Source: Alicyclobacillus suci (GTDB lineage: Bacteria; Bacillota; Bacilli; Alicyclobacillales; Alicyclobacillaceae). Taken from it: DNA of 46,415 bases. Under the pieces are notes generated by a model that saw nothing but the letters and a program-made list of their open reading frames with translations, searched no databases and was not told where the DNA came from. Position numbers and translations under genes: made by a program. The DNA lies in assembly GCF_017329615.1 (NCBI RefSeq), contig NZ_JAFMTW010000026.1:1-46415 (forward strand), read 5' to 3'. This document shows, one piece after another, positions 35,157 through 43,794 of this stretch. Each line of letters begins with the position of its first letter. Within the stretch, counting starts at the first letter, position 1.

Positions 35157-36182
35157 ATGAAGATTAAAGCAGTGGTCGATAAAGTTCCGGGTGGCATGAT
35201 GATTTTTCCACTTCTCATTGGTGCGATTATCCGAACCATTTGGCCGGGATTGCCTGACGATACGGTGTTTAAGAGTTCGTTTACCGGCGGTTTGCTGACA
35301 GGCTCCACGTCTTTGTTAGCGGCATTCTATATTTGTCTGGGATCAACCATTGAGTTTCGCGCAGCAGGTTACGTTTTGAAGAAGGGTGTATCACTTTGGT
35401 TGAGTAAGATTGTAACCGCTGCCATCATTGGATTTCTTATCAAGTTCCTAGCGCCAGATCAGAATCACATGTTTTTAGGGCTATCTGCTCTAGCCATCGT
35501 CGCTGCCTTCTCGGATTCCAACGGTGGTTTGTACATGGCGCTGATGGGGCAACTCGGCAAACGACAGGAAGACGTTGCGGCGTACTCTATCATGTCTCTC
35601 GAATCAGGGCCGTTCTTTACCATGCTGATTCTCGGCGTCGCTGGACTCGCAGCTTTTCCGTTGCGCGCATTCATTTTTGCCCTATTACCGCTCATCATTG
35701 GTATGGTGTTAGGGAATCTCGATAAGAATATGCGGGAGTTCCTCAGCAAGGGGAAAGACGTACTCATTCCGCTGTTCGCTATCGGCCTTGGCTTTGGCAT
35801 CAACTTAAAGGACGTCTTTCAAGCTGGGTTCGCAGGCATCATTTTGGGCTTTGGCGTTGTCGTCGTAACGGGCGTCGTGCTGTACTTGGTCGATAGGCTA
35901 GTGGGTGGTACAGGCTTGGCTGGTGTCGCTGCTGCATCGACCGCAGGCAACGCAGCGGCGGTTCCGATGGCTGTGGCGGCGGTCTATACTGGTTACCAGT
36001 CGGTAGCTGGGCAAGCGACCGTGCAGGTTGCTGCAGCGGTTATTGTCACCTCGATTTGTGTACCGATTATTACGGCATTTTTTGCAAAGCGGTCGGGGGT
36101 GACGCGGGGTGAACAGTCTGTGCAGCAGGAAGCGGAGCAACAGTCCCACGTAGATGTGTCCGCCAAGGAAGCGCATAACTAA
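35157..36182 (+). CDS. 2-keto-3-deoxygluconate permease family transporter (KdgT-like)
   Basis: 341 residues with about ten hydrophobic helices, of the KdgT family of proton-coupled acid-sugar importers. Family blocks include K-V-P-G-G-M-M-I-F-P-L near the N-terminus and S-D-S-N-G-G-L-Y-M-A-L (about residues 120-130). The C-terminus ends in a hydrophilic tail rich in Glu and Gln. In this operon it most likely brings in a tetronate such as threonate or erythronate rather than ketodeoxygluconate. GGGAGG precedes the ATG, and a strong terminator closes the operon. Confidence 0.85.
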   Translation: MKIKAVVDKVPGGMMIFPLLIGAIIRTIWPGLPDDTVFKSSFTGGLLTGSTSLLAAFYICLGSTIEFRAAGYVLKKGVSLWLSKIVTAAIIGFLIKFLAPDQNHMFLGLSALAIVAAFSDSNGGLYMALMGQLGKRQEDVAAYSIMSLESGPFFTMLILGVAGLAAFPLRAFIFALLPLIIGMVLGNLDKNMREFLSKGKDVLIPLFAIGLGFGINLKDVFQAGFAGIILGFGVVVVTGVVLYLVDRLVGGTGLAGVAAASTAGNAAAVPMAVAAVYTGYQSVAGQATVQVAAAVIVTSICVPIITAFFAKRSGVTRGEQSVQQEAEQQSHVDVSAKEAHN

Positions 36183-36218
36183 CATTCTACCCACGGAATA
36201 AACATGTGGCGTCTACGA

Positions 36219-36260
36219 AAGCCCTATCAGGCACAGTCTCTGCCTGATAGGGCTTTTTTG
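36219..36260 (+). terminator. Terminator of the acid-sugar operon
   Basis: A 16-bp perfect stem (AAAGCCCTATCAGGCA/TGCCTGATAGGGCTTT) with a 7-nt loop and six T. Confidence 0.92.
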
Positions 36261-36346
36261 TCAGTCGTCATCATTGTCCATGCTCGTTCATATCCTTTAT
36301 CGTCAGTCAAATGGATGAACAAATGGAGACGACACAGCTTCATGAT

Positions 36347-36360
36347 GAAATCGCTTGCGA
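36347..36360. promoter_or_regulatory. Second copy of the LacI/cre-like operator
   Basis: GAAATCGCTTGCGA differs by one base from GAAAGCGCTTGCGA at 24952-24965. It lies only 18 bp upstream of the start codon of the second sugar-binding protein, overlapping its leader, so a bound regulator could act as a roadblock. Confidence 0.5.
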
Positions 36361-36378
36361 GGGGAAGAGGGGTTATGG

Positions 36379-37641
36379 ATGCGAAGATGGTCGACCTTTG
36401 CATGTTGTGCCTTTATTGCCGGGACGGTTGCAGGGGTGTCCGGTTGTGGACAAGGGCCAAATGTAGGCAATCACCAGTCCGGCACCATCACGATTACCGA
36501 GATGGATTACTATACATCCACACAAGGCGCACTGATGCAAACGTTGATTGACAAGTATGAAAAACTTCACCCCAACATTAAAATCCAGCGTGAACTCGTT
36601 CCAAACGCCACGTATTTGCAAAAAGTGATTCAACAAGCCATGGCCGACGACATGCCGGACTTACTGATGCTCGACAATCCCAACCTACCAGAAATTGCGA
36701 GCACAGGCGTTTTGGTGCCGCTGCAACAACTCGGCCACATCGACACGGAGAATTTCGCGAAGGGTTCTATCAGCGAAGGAACATACAACCATACGTTATA
36801 CGGGCTGGCGAACGCGAACAATACCATCGCACTGTTTTACAACAAACAAATGTTTCAACAGGCGGGCATTCAGTCGCCGCCAAAGACTTGGGCACAGTTG
36901 CGCGTTGATGCGAAAAAGTTAACACACGGTTCCGTGTACGGGTTTGCATTTTCAGGGGCAAGTGGTCTTGGTAATGTCGCGTGGCAAACTGAACCTTTCT
37001 TGTGGACTGCAGGTGGAGACCTCGACGCACACATCGATTCACAAGGCTCCCGCGATACGCTCAATTTTTTGAAGTCGTTGGTCGATGACGGATCGATGCC
37101 ACAGGCGGTTGTCAATTGGGATCAGCAAGACGTCCAGAACCAGTTTCAAGAGGGCAAAGTGGCGATGATGATTAACGGCCCGTGGATTGTCCCGACGCTG
37201 CAGACGATGAAGGGACTCGATTATGGGATTGCAACTGTTCCAGTTCCCAAATTAGGGGACCAGGTTATTGCGCCATTGGGAGGGGAAGAATGGACCATTC
37301 CAAAGACAAACATGGTTTCAGAACAGGCAGCCTTTGCGTTTCTCAAATGGTTGGATGATACCAAGGCTCAGCAGATTACGTGGGCAGAAGAGTCCCAAGA
37401 AGTGCCGGCGTACACACCTGTAGCACAGCAGGTGGTGAAGAAGTACCCGTACCTGCAGAGCTTTGCGACAGAAGTCGAGCACGCGCGGGCACGAACGGCA
37501 GATTTGGGCGTTCACTATCCGAAAGCGGTCGATATTTGGGGAAGCGCGGTGCAAAGTGTGCTGACGGGGGCCTCTTCCGTCGATGCAGCGCTTCGAAAGG
37601 CGCAGCAGGAGACACAGCAAATGCTTCAATCAAGCGATTGA
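36379..37641 (+). CDS. CUT1 ABC transporter, sugar-binding lipoprotein (second system)
   Basis: 420 residues with a lipoprotein signal ending V-S-G-C (Cys23) and a family 1 solute-binding fold (about 35-400). It is only distantly similar to the binding protein at 25016, so the two systems probably take up different sugars. The ATG at 36379 follows GAGGGG by six bases. A TTG at 36355 is in frame but would spoil the signal peptide. It heads an operon with two permeases, a TIM-barrel isomerase and a Gfo/Idh/MocA dehydrogenase, again without an ATPase. Confidence 0.87.
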   Translation: MRRWSTFACCAFIAGTVAGVSGCGQGPNVGNHQSGTITITEMDYYTSTQGALMQTLIDKYEKLHPNIKIQRELVPNATYLQKVIQQAMADDMPDLLMLDNPNLPEIASTGVLVPLQQLGHIDTENFAKGSISEGTYNHTLYGLANANNTIALFYNKQMFQQAGIQSPPKTWAQLRVDAKKLTHGSVYGFAFSGASGLGNVAWQTEPFLWTAGGDLDAHIDSQGSRDTLNFLKSLVDDGSMPQAVVNWDQQDVQNQFQEGKVAMMINGPWIVPTLQTMKGLDYGIATVPVPKLGDQVIAPLGGEEWTIPKTNMVSEQAAFAFLKWLDDTKAQQITWAEESQEVPAYTPVAQQVVKKYPYLQSFATEVEHARARTADLGVHYPKAVDIWGSAVQSVLTGASSVDAALRKAQQETQQMLQSSD

Positions 37642-37710
37642 CGACCAGTGAAGGATTGCGTGTTCCGGATGAACGCCTGATTGGCTTGGAAGGGAAGGGG
37701 AGGGAGACAA

Positions 37711-38622
37711 ATGCTCTCTGAATCAAGTACGCCGTCACGCGCGTTTCGCATGGCGCGGTATAAACGAGCGTGGTTCCTGGTTCCACTTGCCGTGTATCTG
37801 CTCGTCATGTTTGGTTACCCGTTGTACTATAGCATCGTTATTAGCTTTCAGCATTTGAACCAAATCACCGTCATCCGCGGCCACGCGCCCTTCAATGGCG
37901 TCGTTAACTACATCGCAGCCTGGTCCGGCTCCGGTATTTGGCATATCGTCGCCAATACGATTGAGTTCACCGTATTGTCTATCATCTTTCAATTTGTCAT
38001 CGGGTTGCTGCTTGCGTTGCTATTCAATCGAAAGTTCCCGGCGAATGGGTTTCTCCGCGCCCTCATCCTGGTTCCGTGGTTAATTCCCCAGTTGGTTTCT
38101 GGAACCATCTTCAAATGGATGTTCGATTCAACGGACGGTATCATCAACGAAGCTCTTCTTGGGTTACACATTATCCATCACCCCATCTCCTGGCTATTGC
38201 ATCCGCAATCGGCGCTAATTGTCATTATCATCACAAACATCTGGATTGGTATCCCCTTTAATATGGTGTTGATTTACAGCGGACTCAAGGATGTGCCGCA
38301 GGAGCTTTATGAAGCCGCGCAAATCGATGGTGCAGGTAAGTGGAAGTCGTTTCTCCATATCACGGTGCCGAGTGTGCGCACGGTCTTCGCCATTGTTTTG
38401 ATGTTGGGGCTCATTTATACCCTAAAGGTCTTTGACATCGTGATGACATTGACCGGTGGGGGGCCCGAGAACGCGACGCAACTCTTATCGACTTGGTCTT
38501 ACACGCTGTCCTTTACCAACTTCGACTTTGGCCAAGGGGCGGCAATTGCCAATGGATTAATTGTCATCGCGCTGTGTTTCACTGCTGTGTACCTCTGGTT
38601 CAACAAGCGCGCACTCGATTGA
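37711..38622 (+). CDS. CUT1 ABC transporter permease (MalF-like, second system)
   Basis: 303 residues with six transmembrane helices and the EAA loop (E-A-A-Q-I-D-G-A, near residue 210). It starts at an ATG four bases after GGGAGGGAG. It precedes the partner permease by 13 bp. Confidence 0.9.
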   Translation: MLSESSTPSRAFRMARYKRAWFLVPLAVYLLVMFGYPLYYSIVISFQHLNQITVIRGHAPFNGVVNYIAAWSGSGIWHIVANTIEFTVLSIIFQFVIGLLLALLFNRKFPANGFLRALILVPWLIPQLVSGTIFKWMFDSTDGIINEALLGLHIIHHPISWLLHPQSALIVIIITNIWIGIPFNMVLIYSGLKDVPQELYEAAQIDGAGKWKSFLHITVPSVRTVFAIVLMLGLIYTLKVFDIVMTLTGGGPENATQLLSTWSYTLSFTNFDFGQGAAIANGLIVIALCFTAVYLWFNKRALD

Positions 38623-38635
38623 GGGAGGTGAAGTT

Positions 38636-39466
38636 GTGAGCACGAATCGAAGGGCATTCGGGCAAATGGGGTATCTGGCAGTTGCAATCGTGTGTGTGGC
38701 TATCCTTATCTTTCCATTATATTGGACGGTCGTGTCTTCCCTAAAGACGCAGATGCAGCTCTTCTCTAGTCATCCGTCTATCATCCCGCAAACCCCACAG
38801 TGGGGGATATATGCGAATGTGTTTCTGCAGCAGTGGCCGCACCTAATTACGAGTCTCATCGTCGCGTTCGGCTCGCTCATCTTGGCGTTGTTGATATCGG
38901 TTCCGGCCGCCTATGCCTTGGCTCAGTTTCGAACAAAAGCGGTGCCGGTTTTTTTATTGGTCCTGTTAATTGTTCAAATGATTCCAGGTATTTCTTTGGC
39001 AAATGCCCTGTTTATTATCTTTCATAAAGTTCACTTGTTGAACAACTACTTTGGGTTGATGCTGGCCGATACCACGTACGCGGTACCATTTTCTGTATTG
39101 ATTTTGCGCGCTTTCATGATGTCCATTCCAAAAGAGTTAATAGAAGCAGCAAAGGTGGACGGCACCGGTGATACAGGCGCATTTATCCGCGTGGTGCTAC
39201 CCATTATCAAGCCTGCGCTCGTCACTGCGTCGTTATTCTCCTTTTTGTTCACGTGGTCGGATTTTCTATTTGCCGTCACCATGACGACCAGCACCCGCAT
39301 TGAGCCCGTGACTGTCGCGATTTATCAGTACATCGGTACGTATGGTTCAAATTGGAATCAACTCATGGCGTTCGCTGTGATTGCATCTATTCCGGCCGCC
39401 ATTTTTTTGATTGTTTCGCAGCGGTACATTACTGCGGGAATTTCGAGTACAGGTTTAAAAGGGTAA
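38636..39466 (+). CDS. CUT1 ABC transporter permease (MalG-like, second system)
   Basis: 276 residues with six transmembrane helices and the EAA loop (E-A-A-K-V-D-G-T, near 185). The GTG at 38636 is chosen because GGGAGGTG lies five bases upstream. A longer frame from 38561 would overlap the preceding permease by about 60 bp. The N-terminus is short and basic before the first helix, as usual in this subfamily. Confidence 0.88.
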   Translation: MSTNRRAFGQMGYLAVAIVCVAILIFPLYWTVVSSLKTQMQLFSSHPSIIPQTPQWGIYANVFLQQWPHLITSLIVAFGSLILALLISVPAAYALAQFRTKAVPVFLLVLLIVQMIPGISLANALFIIFHKVHLLNNYFGLMLADTTYAVPFSVLILRAFMMSIPKELIEAAKVDGTGDTGAFIRVVLPIIKPALVTASLFSFLFTWSDFLFAVTMTTSTRIEPVTVAIYQYIGTYGSNWNQLMAFAVIASIPAAIFLIVSQRYITAGISSTGLKG

Positions 39467-39509
39467 TTTTGATGGTTGCCCACCACTACAGTAAAGGGAG
39501 TGCATCGCG

Positions 39510-40478
39510 ATGAAATTAGGCGTCTTTCAGGTATTGTTCCGAAACCGTTCATTTGAGGAAATGTTGGACTATATTGCGGCAAGCGGTCTCAAGGCGATAG
39601 AAATCGGGGTCGGTGGTTACGTCGGCAAACCGCATTGTGACGCATCGAAGCTGTTGTCTGATGCACAAGCACTGCGCGACTTCCGGCAGCAATTTGAAGC
39701 GAGAGGGCTGGAAATTAGCGCGCTGAGTTGCCATGGTAATCCGCTGCACCCCAATCAGGAATTGGCGACGCAGTTTCATGAGGAATTTCAGAATGCAGTT
39801 CGTTTGGCAGAACAACTGGAGGTACAGAATGTCGTGACATTCTCCGGCTGTCCAGGGGAATCTGATTACTCCTTGAATCCTGTTTGGGTTACGTGTCCGT
39901 GGCCTGACGATTTTTCGCGCGTCGTGGAGTGGCAATGGACGGAAAAGGTTATTCCATATTGGCAGGAGCAGGCAAACTTTCTTGCGAACCACGGGGTTCG
40001 CGCTGCCATCGAACCTCATCCGGGGTTCTGCGTGTATAACACGGAAACGCTTTTGCGGTTGCGAGACGCTTGTGGCGAGTCGATTGGCGCCAATTTTGAC
40101 CCGAGCCATCTTTTCTGGCAAGGGATGGATCCCGTCGAGTGTATCAAAACACTTGGGCGCGCGGGCGCGATTTATCACTTCCACGCGAAGGATACCGCCG
40201 TGGACGGGCGCAATACAGCGCTCAACGGTGTGTTAGATACGAAGTCGTACCGCAATTTGGCGGACAGGTCGTGGGTTTTTCGTACGGTAGGCTATGGCCA
40301 CGGCGAACAGATGTGGCGCGATATCATCAGTGCACTACAACTGGTGCACTACGATGGCGCCATCAGTATTGAGCACGAGGATGGCCTCATGTCGATTGAC
40401 GAAGGCTTTCAGAAAGCCGTCCGCTTTCTTCAGGACTTGTTGATTGACGAGCGTGTCAAAGACATGTGGTGGGCTTAA
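39510..40478 (+). CDS. Sugar phosphate isomerase/epimerase-like TIM-barrel protein
   Basis: 322 residues of the xylose-isomerase-like TIM-barrel superfamily (AP endonuclease 2 fold). Likely metal ligands are the Glu of I-E-P-H-P-G (about 168), Asp and His of F-D-P-S-H (about 200), His of Y-H-F-H-A-K-D and Glu of I-E-H-E-D (about 290). Such proteins isomerise or epimerise sugars, inosose or keto-sugars, often together with a Gfo/Idh/MocA dehydrogenase as seen here. The substrate is unknown. AAAGGGAG precedes the ATG. Confidence 0.83.
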   Translation: MKLGVFQVLFRNRSFEEMLDYIAASGLKAIEIGVGGYVGKPHCDASKLLSDAQALRDFRQQFEARGLEISALSCHGNPLHPNQELATQFHEEFQNAVRLAEQLEVQNVVTFSGCPGESDYSLNPVWVTCPWPDDFSRVVEWQWTEKVIPYWQEQANFLANHGVRAAIEPHPGFCVYNTETLLRLRDACGESIGANFDPSHLFWQGMDPVECIKTLGRAGAIYHFHAKDTAVDGRNTALNGVLDTKSYRNLADRSWVFRTVGYGHGEQMWRDIISALQLVHYDGAISIEHEDGLMSIDEGFQKAVRFLQDLLIDERVKDMWWA

Positions 40479-40513
40479 TTCGGTATCCGTAGAACAGAGG
40501 AGGAGAAATGTGA

Positions 40514-41545
40514 ATGGCAAAACACAAGGTGCTTGTTGTCGGATGCGGGAGCATGTCGAATACGTGGCTTGACTATGTAGCGCAGCGAGCGGACGCAGAA
40601 GTGGTCGGACTCGTTGACGTTTATGAAGAGACGGCCATCGCGATGGCAGAGAGGCGAGGCCTCCATGTTCCCACGTTTCACGATATCGAAGATGCACTCT
40701 CGGCCACCGACGCCAACTTGGTGTTCGACATCACCATTCCGGATAGTCACAAGCAGGTGGTGACAACGGCACTCCACGCAGGTTGCCACGTGTTTGGCGA
40801 GAAGCCGATGGGGACGTCCATGGCAGATGCCGCCGATATGGTACGGGTTGCTCGCACATCAGGTAAACGTTATGCCGTGATGCAAAATAGACGTTACCTC
40901 AGACAAATTCGTGCGGTGCGCGCCGCTGTGAACTATGGTGCAATTGGCCGCCTCGGCGCACTCTACGCCGATTTTTTCATCGGCGCCCACTTTGGCGGGT
41001 TTCGGGATGCAATGGACAATCCACTAATTCTCGATATGGCGATTCACACGTTTGACCAGGCCCGTTTCATTTCCGGCGCAAAGCCAGTTTCTGTATACTG
41101 CCAAGAGTTTAATCCCCCGGGGTCTTGGTACCAAGGAAACGCCGCGGCAATCTGCATTTTTGAGATGAGTGACGGAACGGTGTTCTGTTATCGGGGTGCA
41201 TGGTGTACAGAAGGATTTCCAACTTCTTGGGAATCCGACTGGCGGGTGACGGGGAGTGAAGGAACCATTCTGTGGGATGGTCGCAATGATCCGATTTGCG
41301 AAGTCGCTTTGCTCGACCGCGAACCCACAGGACTCCACCGCGAGACGCGGACTGTGGAAATTCCAGTCGCTTGGAGTGGACGTGAAGGACACTGGGGCTG
41401 TCTGGACGAGATGTTTGACGCATTGAATGAAGGCCGCCCCGCGGAGACCGAGTGCACCGATAACATCTACAGTGTTGCCATGGTGTTCGGTGCGATTGAG
41501 AGCGCACGGATTGGACAGAAAGTATATTTGCGCAATTTGGTATGA
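40514..41545 (+). CDS. Gfo/Idh/MocA-family NAD(P)-dependent dehydrogenase
   Basis: 343 residues. The N-terminal Rossmann fold has V-V-G-C-G-S-M (residues 8-14), followed by the family hallmark E-K-P-M-G (about 96-100) with the conserved Lys. A C-terminal alpha/beta domain follows, with D-M-A-I-H-T-F-D-Q-A (about 176-185) carrying the usual catalytic His. The reaction is probably oxidation of a hydroxyl on a sugar or cyclitol taken up by the adjacent transporter. GGAGGAG lies about eight bases before the ATG. Last gene of its operon. Confidence 0.86.
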   Translation: MAKHKVLVVGCGSMSNTWLDYVAQRADAEVVGLVDVYEETAIAMAERRGLHVPTFHDIEDALSATDANLVFDITIPDSHKQVVTTALHAGCHVFGEKPMGTSMADAADMVRVARTSGKRYAVMQNRRYLRQIRAVRAAVNYGAIGRLGALYADFFIGAHFGGFRDAMDNPLILDMAIHTFDQARFISGAKPVSVYCQEFNPPGSWYQGNAAAICIFEMSDGTVFCYRGAWCTEGFPTSWESDWRVTGSEGTILWDGRNDPICEVALLDREPTGLHRETRTVEIPVAWSGREGHWGCLDEMFDALNEGRPAETECTDNIYSVAMVFGAIESARIGQKVYLRNLV

Positions 41546-41566
41546 TTCGCATGACCCAAGCAAACA

Positions 41567-41602
41567 TCGGCCGATCCGCTAAATACACGGTGGATCGGCC
41601 GA
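41567..41602. terminator. Bidirectional hairpin between converging genes
   Basis: An 11-bp perfect stem (TCGGCCGATCC/GGATCGGCCGA), 14-nt loop. It lies between the sugar dehydrogenase and the minus-strand MerR-type regulator. No long T-run. Confidence 0.6.
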
Positions 41603-41656
41603 ATCCATTCGTTCTTCATCGTTCCTTCGCGAACACCATCTGCTGGCGAGTGGTAT

Positions 41657-42433
41657 TTATGGCGATGAAGTCATTACCTCTAAGGTCTGCAAAACGCGCG
41701 ATGCGTTCATCACGTCTGCATAGCGCGCGTTGAGATCTGTTAAGGCGCTAGCTTGTATCGTCTGGTTTCGGTCCCCCACCGCTTCTTTCGGAATAATCAC
41801 GCGCAACCCCCGTTGGATACCATCCACCGCGGTGGCTCGAATGCTACCACTGGTCGTCGCACCGACGAGAATCACGGTGTCGATTTCATTTTCCTCAACG
41901 AAACGTTCGATGGGTGATTTGTGAAAGTTTGTGATGTAGGGCGTGTCGCTGATAATACTGTATGAATAGTCGGTGAGTTCAGGGTGAATCTGGATCCATT
42001 TTTTGTCCTCTAACGCGCAAATCGACGGAAATTTTTGCCCCCACAACTGTGAACTGAGATTGGTCGGATCATAGATTGTGCGGGTGAAGGTGACCGGAAT
42101 GTTCCTCCCTATACATAACTCAATCAGCGCCTTGGTCGTTTCGACTTGTTTGTCTAGTTCAATGGCGAGACGAGAATTTGGGTCTGTAAACGCGGCGACG
42201 AGATCTCGAACCATCAATAATGGTCGCCTGCCAAAGCCGAGTTGTCCAGAAAATCCTTCCTGTGTATACAACAGCTGAACTTCGTCAAAGATATATCGAC
42301 GCTGCCCACCGGGTGTATACACGACTTTCAGCCCGTACCCCTCGACAACGCCGTCCTTCTCTAAACGCCGAAGCGTGCTAGGTGATACGCCGAGGAGCTT
42401 AGCTGCCTGTGATATATTCAACATATTTTGCAT
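41657..42433 (-). CDS. MerR-type regulator fused to a dead NicF-like cysteine hydrolase domain
   Basis: 258 residues. A MerR-type HTH covers about 5-56 (I-S-Q-A-A-K-L-L-G-V-S-P-S-T-L-R-R-L-E and T-P-G-G-Q-R-R-Y). Residues 62-250 are an isochorismatase-like domain collinear with the NicF protein encoded at 43120. In that enzyme the catalytic set is D32, K120 (or K121) and C153. Here D77 is kept, but the Lys pair is T164-P165, the nucleophile is S197 and the neighbouring C148 is A192. It cannot act as a cysteine amidase and is best read as a sensor of a maleamate-like metabolite that controls the divergent nic genes. The ATG follows GGAGG by eleven bases; longer in-frame starts exist (to 42499). 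Confidence 0.88.
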   Translation of the reverse strand: MQNMLNISQAAKLLGVSPSTLRRLEKDGVVEGYGLKVVYTPGGQRRYIFDEVQLLYTQEGFSGQLGFGRRPLLMVRDLVAAFTDPNSRLAIELDKQVETTKALIELCIGRNIPVTFTRTIYDPTNLSSQLWGQKFPSICALEDKKWIQIHPELTDYSYSIISDTPYITNFHKSPIERFVEENEIDTVILVGATTSGSIRATAVDGIQRGLRVIIPKEAVGDRNQTIQASALTDLNARYADVMNASRVLQTLEVMTSSP

Positions 42434-42536
42434 GCTAAGCATCGCCTCCAGAAGGTTATTACTTGTCATCTGACAATGTTGATCAATTCCTGTAACCATT
42501 TAACATGTTGGCCGCTGGAATGTCCAATCAATATTT

Positions 42537-42551
42537 GATGCAGTTTGCATC
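42537..42551. promoter_or_regulatory. Palindrome in the regulator's upstream region
   Basis: GATGCA-GTT-TGCATC, a perfect 6+3+6 inverted repeat about 105 bp upstream of the regulator's start codon. Confidence 0.4.
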
Positions 42552-42565
42552 CAAGATGAGAAATA

Positions 42566-42586
42566 TATGTAAATATAATTTACATA
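42566..42586. promoter_or_regulatory. 21-bp perfect palindrome, candidate operator
   Basis: Arms TATGTAAAT and ATTTACATA separated by ATA. It is the longest perfect palindrome in the divergent region and lies 133 bp upstream of the MerR-type regulator's start. It is a good candidate site for that dimeric regulator. The run TAAATATAATTTA may also overlap its promoter. Confidence 0.55.
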
Positions 42587-42680
42587 AATCGTCTCTGGAA
42601 CGGAATGTTTTGTGAGGTGCTTCTGTGGACTTATCTTATATACCTCCCTGAAATGATTCTGTCAATTTAGATAAACCGTA

Positions 42681-42709
42681 TTGACACGCAACAAAACTTA
42701 TCATATGAT
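42681..42709 (+). promoter_or_regulatory. Consensus promoter upstream of the nic operon
   Basis: TTGACA (42681-42686), 17-nt spacer, TATGAT (42704-42709). The -10 lies inside a perfect 12-bp palindrome TATCATATGATA (42699-42710), which could be an operator. The expected start near 42716 leaves about 400 nt before nicF. The 17-nt spacing differs from the 19-20 nt of promoters twisted open by classical MerR activators. Confidence 0.65.
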
Positions 42710-43119
42710 AGCTTTAGTTATTTTTGGGTGGTTTTTATGAAGGTACACGATTTGAGGAGGTGAAATTCAACCGCTTTACGTGTTAGATAATTTAACTCAA
42801 TAGCTATGTAACGAAACGCCTAAATCCACATAATTTGTCCTTCGCCTTTACGTTGCACAATGGGTACAGATTTTGAAATCAAAAATACGGTTTTGTGTCT
42901 GACACCGCATGGTTTCCTAGATGTTGGAAAGGTTATTTCTCCCTTTTTGTATTACTGATCATTTGGTACAACCGAAAATATTTGCAAGTGAAGACTGTTT
43001 AATCGAAACCTGGAATGAATTCGCTTACACTGGCCGGCGGTGAAGGATGGCGTTGTCCATTGTCTGGTCAACAGCGATACGAGAATGAGCCATCTAGAAT
43101 GAAATTAAGGAGACAGCAT
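42710..43119 (+). other. Long nic leader with a micro-ORF and an orphan ribosome site
   Basis: An eight-codon frame (ATG 42737, MKVHDLRR, TGA 42761-42763) begins about 21 nt after the predicted start of transcription. A strong GAGGAGGTG (42754-42762) overlaps its end but is not followed by any start codon at the right distance. The rest, to the nicF ribosome site at 43107, has stops in all frames and no recognisable gene. It could be a regulatory leader or the remains of a lost first gene. Confidence 0.4.
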
Positions 43120-43773
43120 ATGAGCACAACACAGGAAGCGGAGGTATTTTTTGCAGAGCGAGGGTTCGGTCAACCTTTCGAACTTGGTGAGAAACCAGCA
43201 CTTATCGTCGTAGATGTCATCGTGGGGTTTACAGATTCAAGTTTACCGATGGGTTCTGACCTCTCGTTTCAAATAGAGCAAATGAATCGATTGCTCGACT
43301 TTGTTCATGCCCATCGTATACCCGTGTACTTTACCACGATAGCGTACGATGCATCGATGTCGGATGCAGGGATTTGGGCGCACAAGATGCAAGGTCTTGA
43401 AACGCTGGTAAGGGGGACACGCACCGTTGAACTCGATGCCAGACTTCACGTGAAAGATGAAGATGCCTTATTGACAAAGAAGTTCGCTTCTGCGTTTTTT
43501 GGGACGGATTTGGTGTCGCGACTCATCAACGATCATGTGGATACGGTGTTGGTTACCGGATGCACCACAAGTGGGTGCGTACGTGCGACGGTAGTCGATG
43601 CGTTACAGTACGGATTTAAACCGATTGTGGTGGAAGATTGTGTTGGAGATAGGTGGCCAGACTCCCATCGTGTCGGTCTCTTTGATATGCGTCAAAAATA
43701 TGCGGACATCGTAGATTGTAACACCGTACTCACACAGTTGGCACAACGCTATGAGCACGCCGCAAAGGCATAG
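43120..43773 (+). CDS. nicF: Maleamate amidohydrolase-like cysteine hydrolase (NicF)
   Basis: 217 residues of the isochorismatase-like cysteine hydrolases. The catalytic set is complete: D32 in V-V-D-V, K120/K121 before F-A-S-A-F-F-G-T, and C153 in G-C-T-T-S-G-C-V-R-A-T with the preceding cis-peptide region. NicF cleaves maleamate to maleate and ammonia, the last nitrogen-removing step of aerobic nicotinate degradation. The assignment rests on the neighbours nicX, nicD and nicC; isolated, it could also be an N-carbamoylsarcosine-type amidase. AAGGAG lies seven bases before the ATG. A longer frame to 43015 has no ribosome site. Confidence 0.82.
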   Translation: MSTTQEAEVFFAERGFGQPFELGEKPALIVVDVIVGFTDSSLPMGSDLSFQIEQMNRLLDFVHAHRIPVYFTTIAYDASMSDAGIWAHKMQGLETLVRGTRTVELDARLHVKDEDALLTKKFASAFFGTDLVSRLINDHVDTVLVTGCTTSGCVRATVVDALQYGFKPIVVEDCVGDRWPDSHRVGLFDMRQKYADIVDCNTVLTQLAQRYEHAAKA

Positions 43774-43794
43774 GGACATAGAGGAGGATGTTTG

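Noticed and set aside
41657..42433. Calling the MerR-fusion protein an active isochorismatase or amidase
   Set aside because: The nucleophile Cys and the catalytic Lys are replaced, and an HTH domain precedes the fold.
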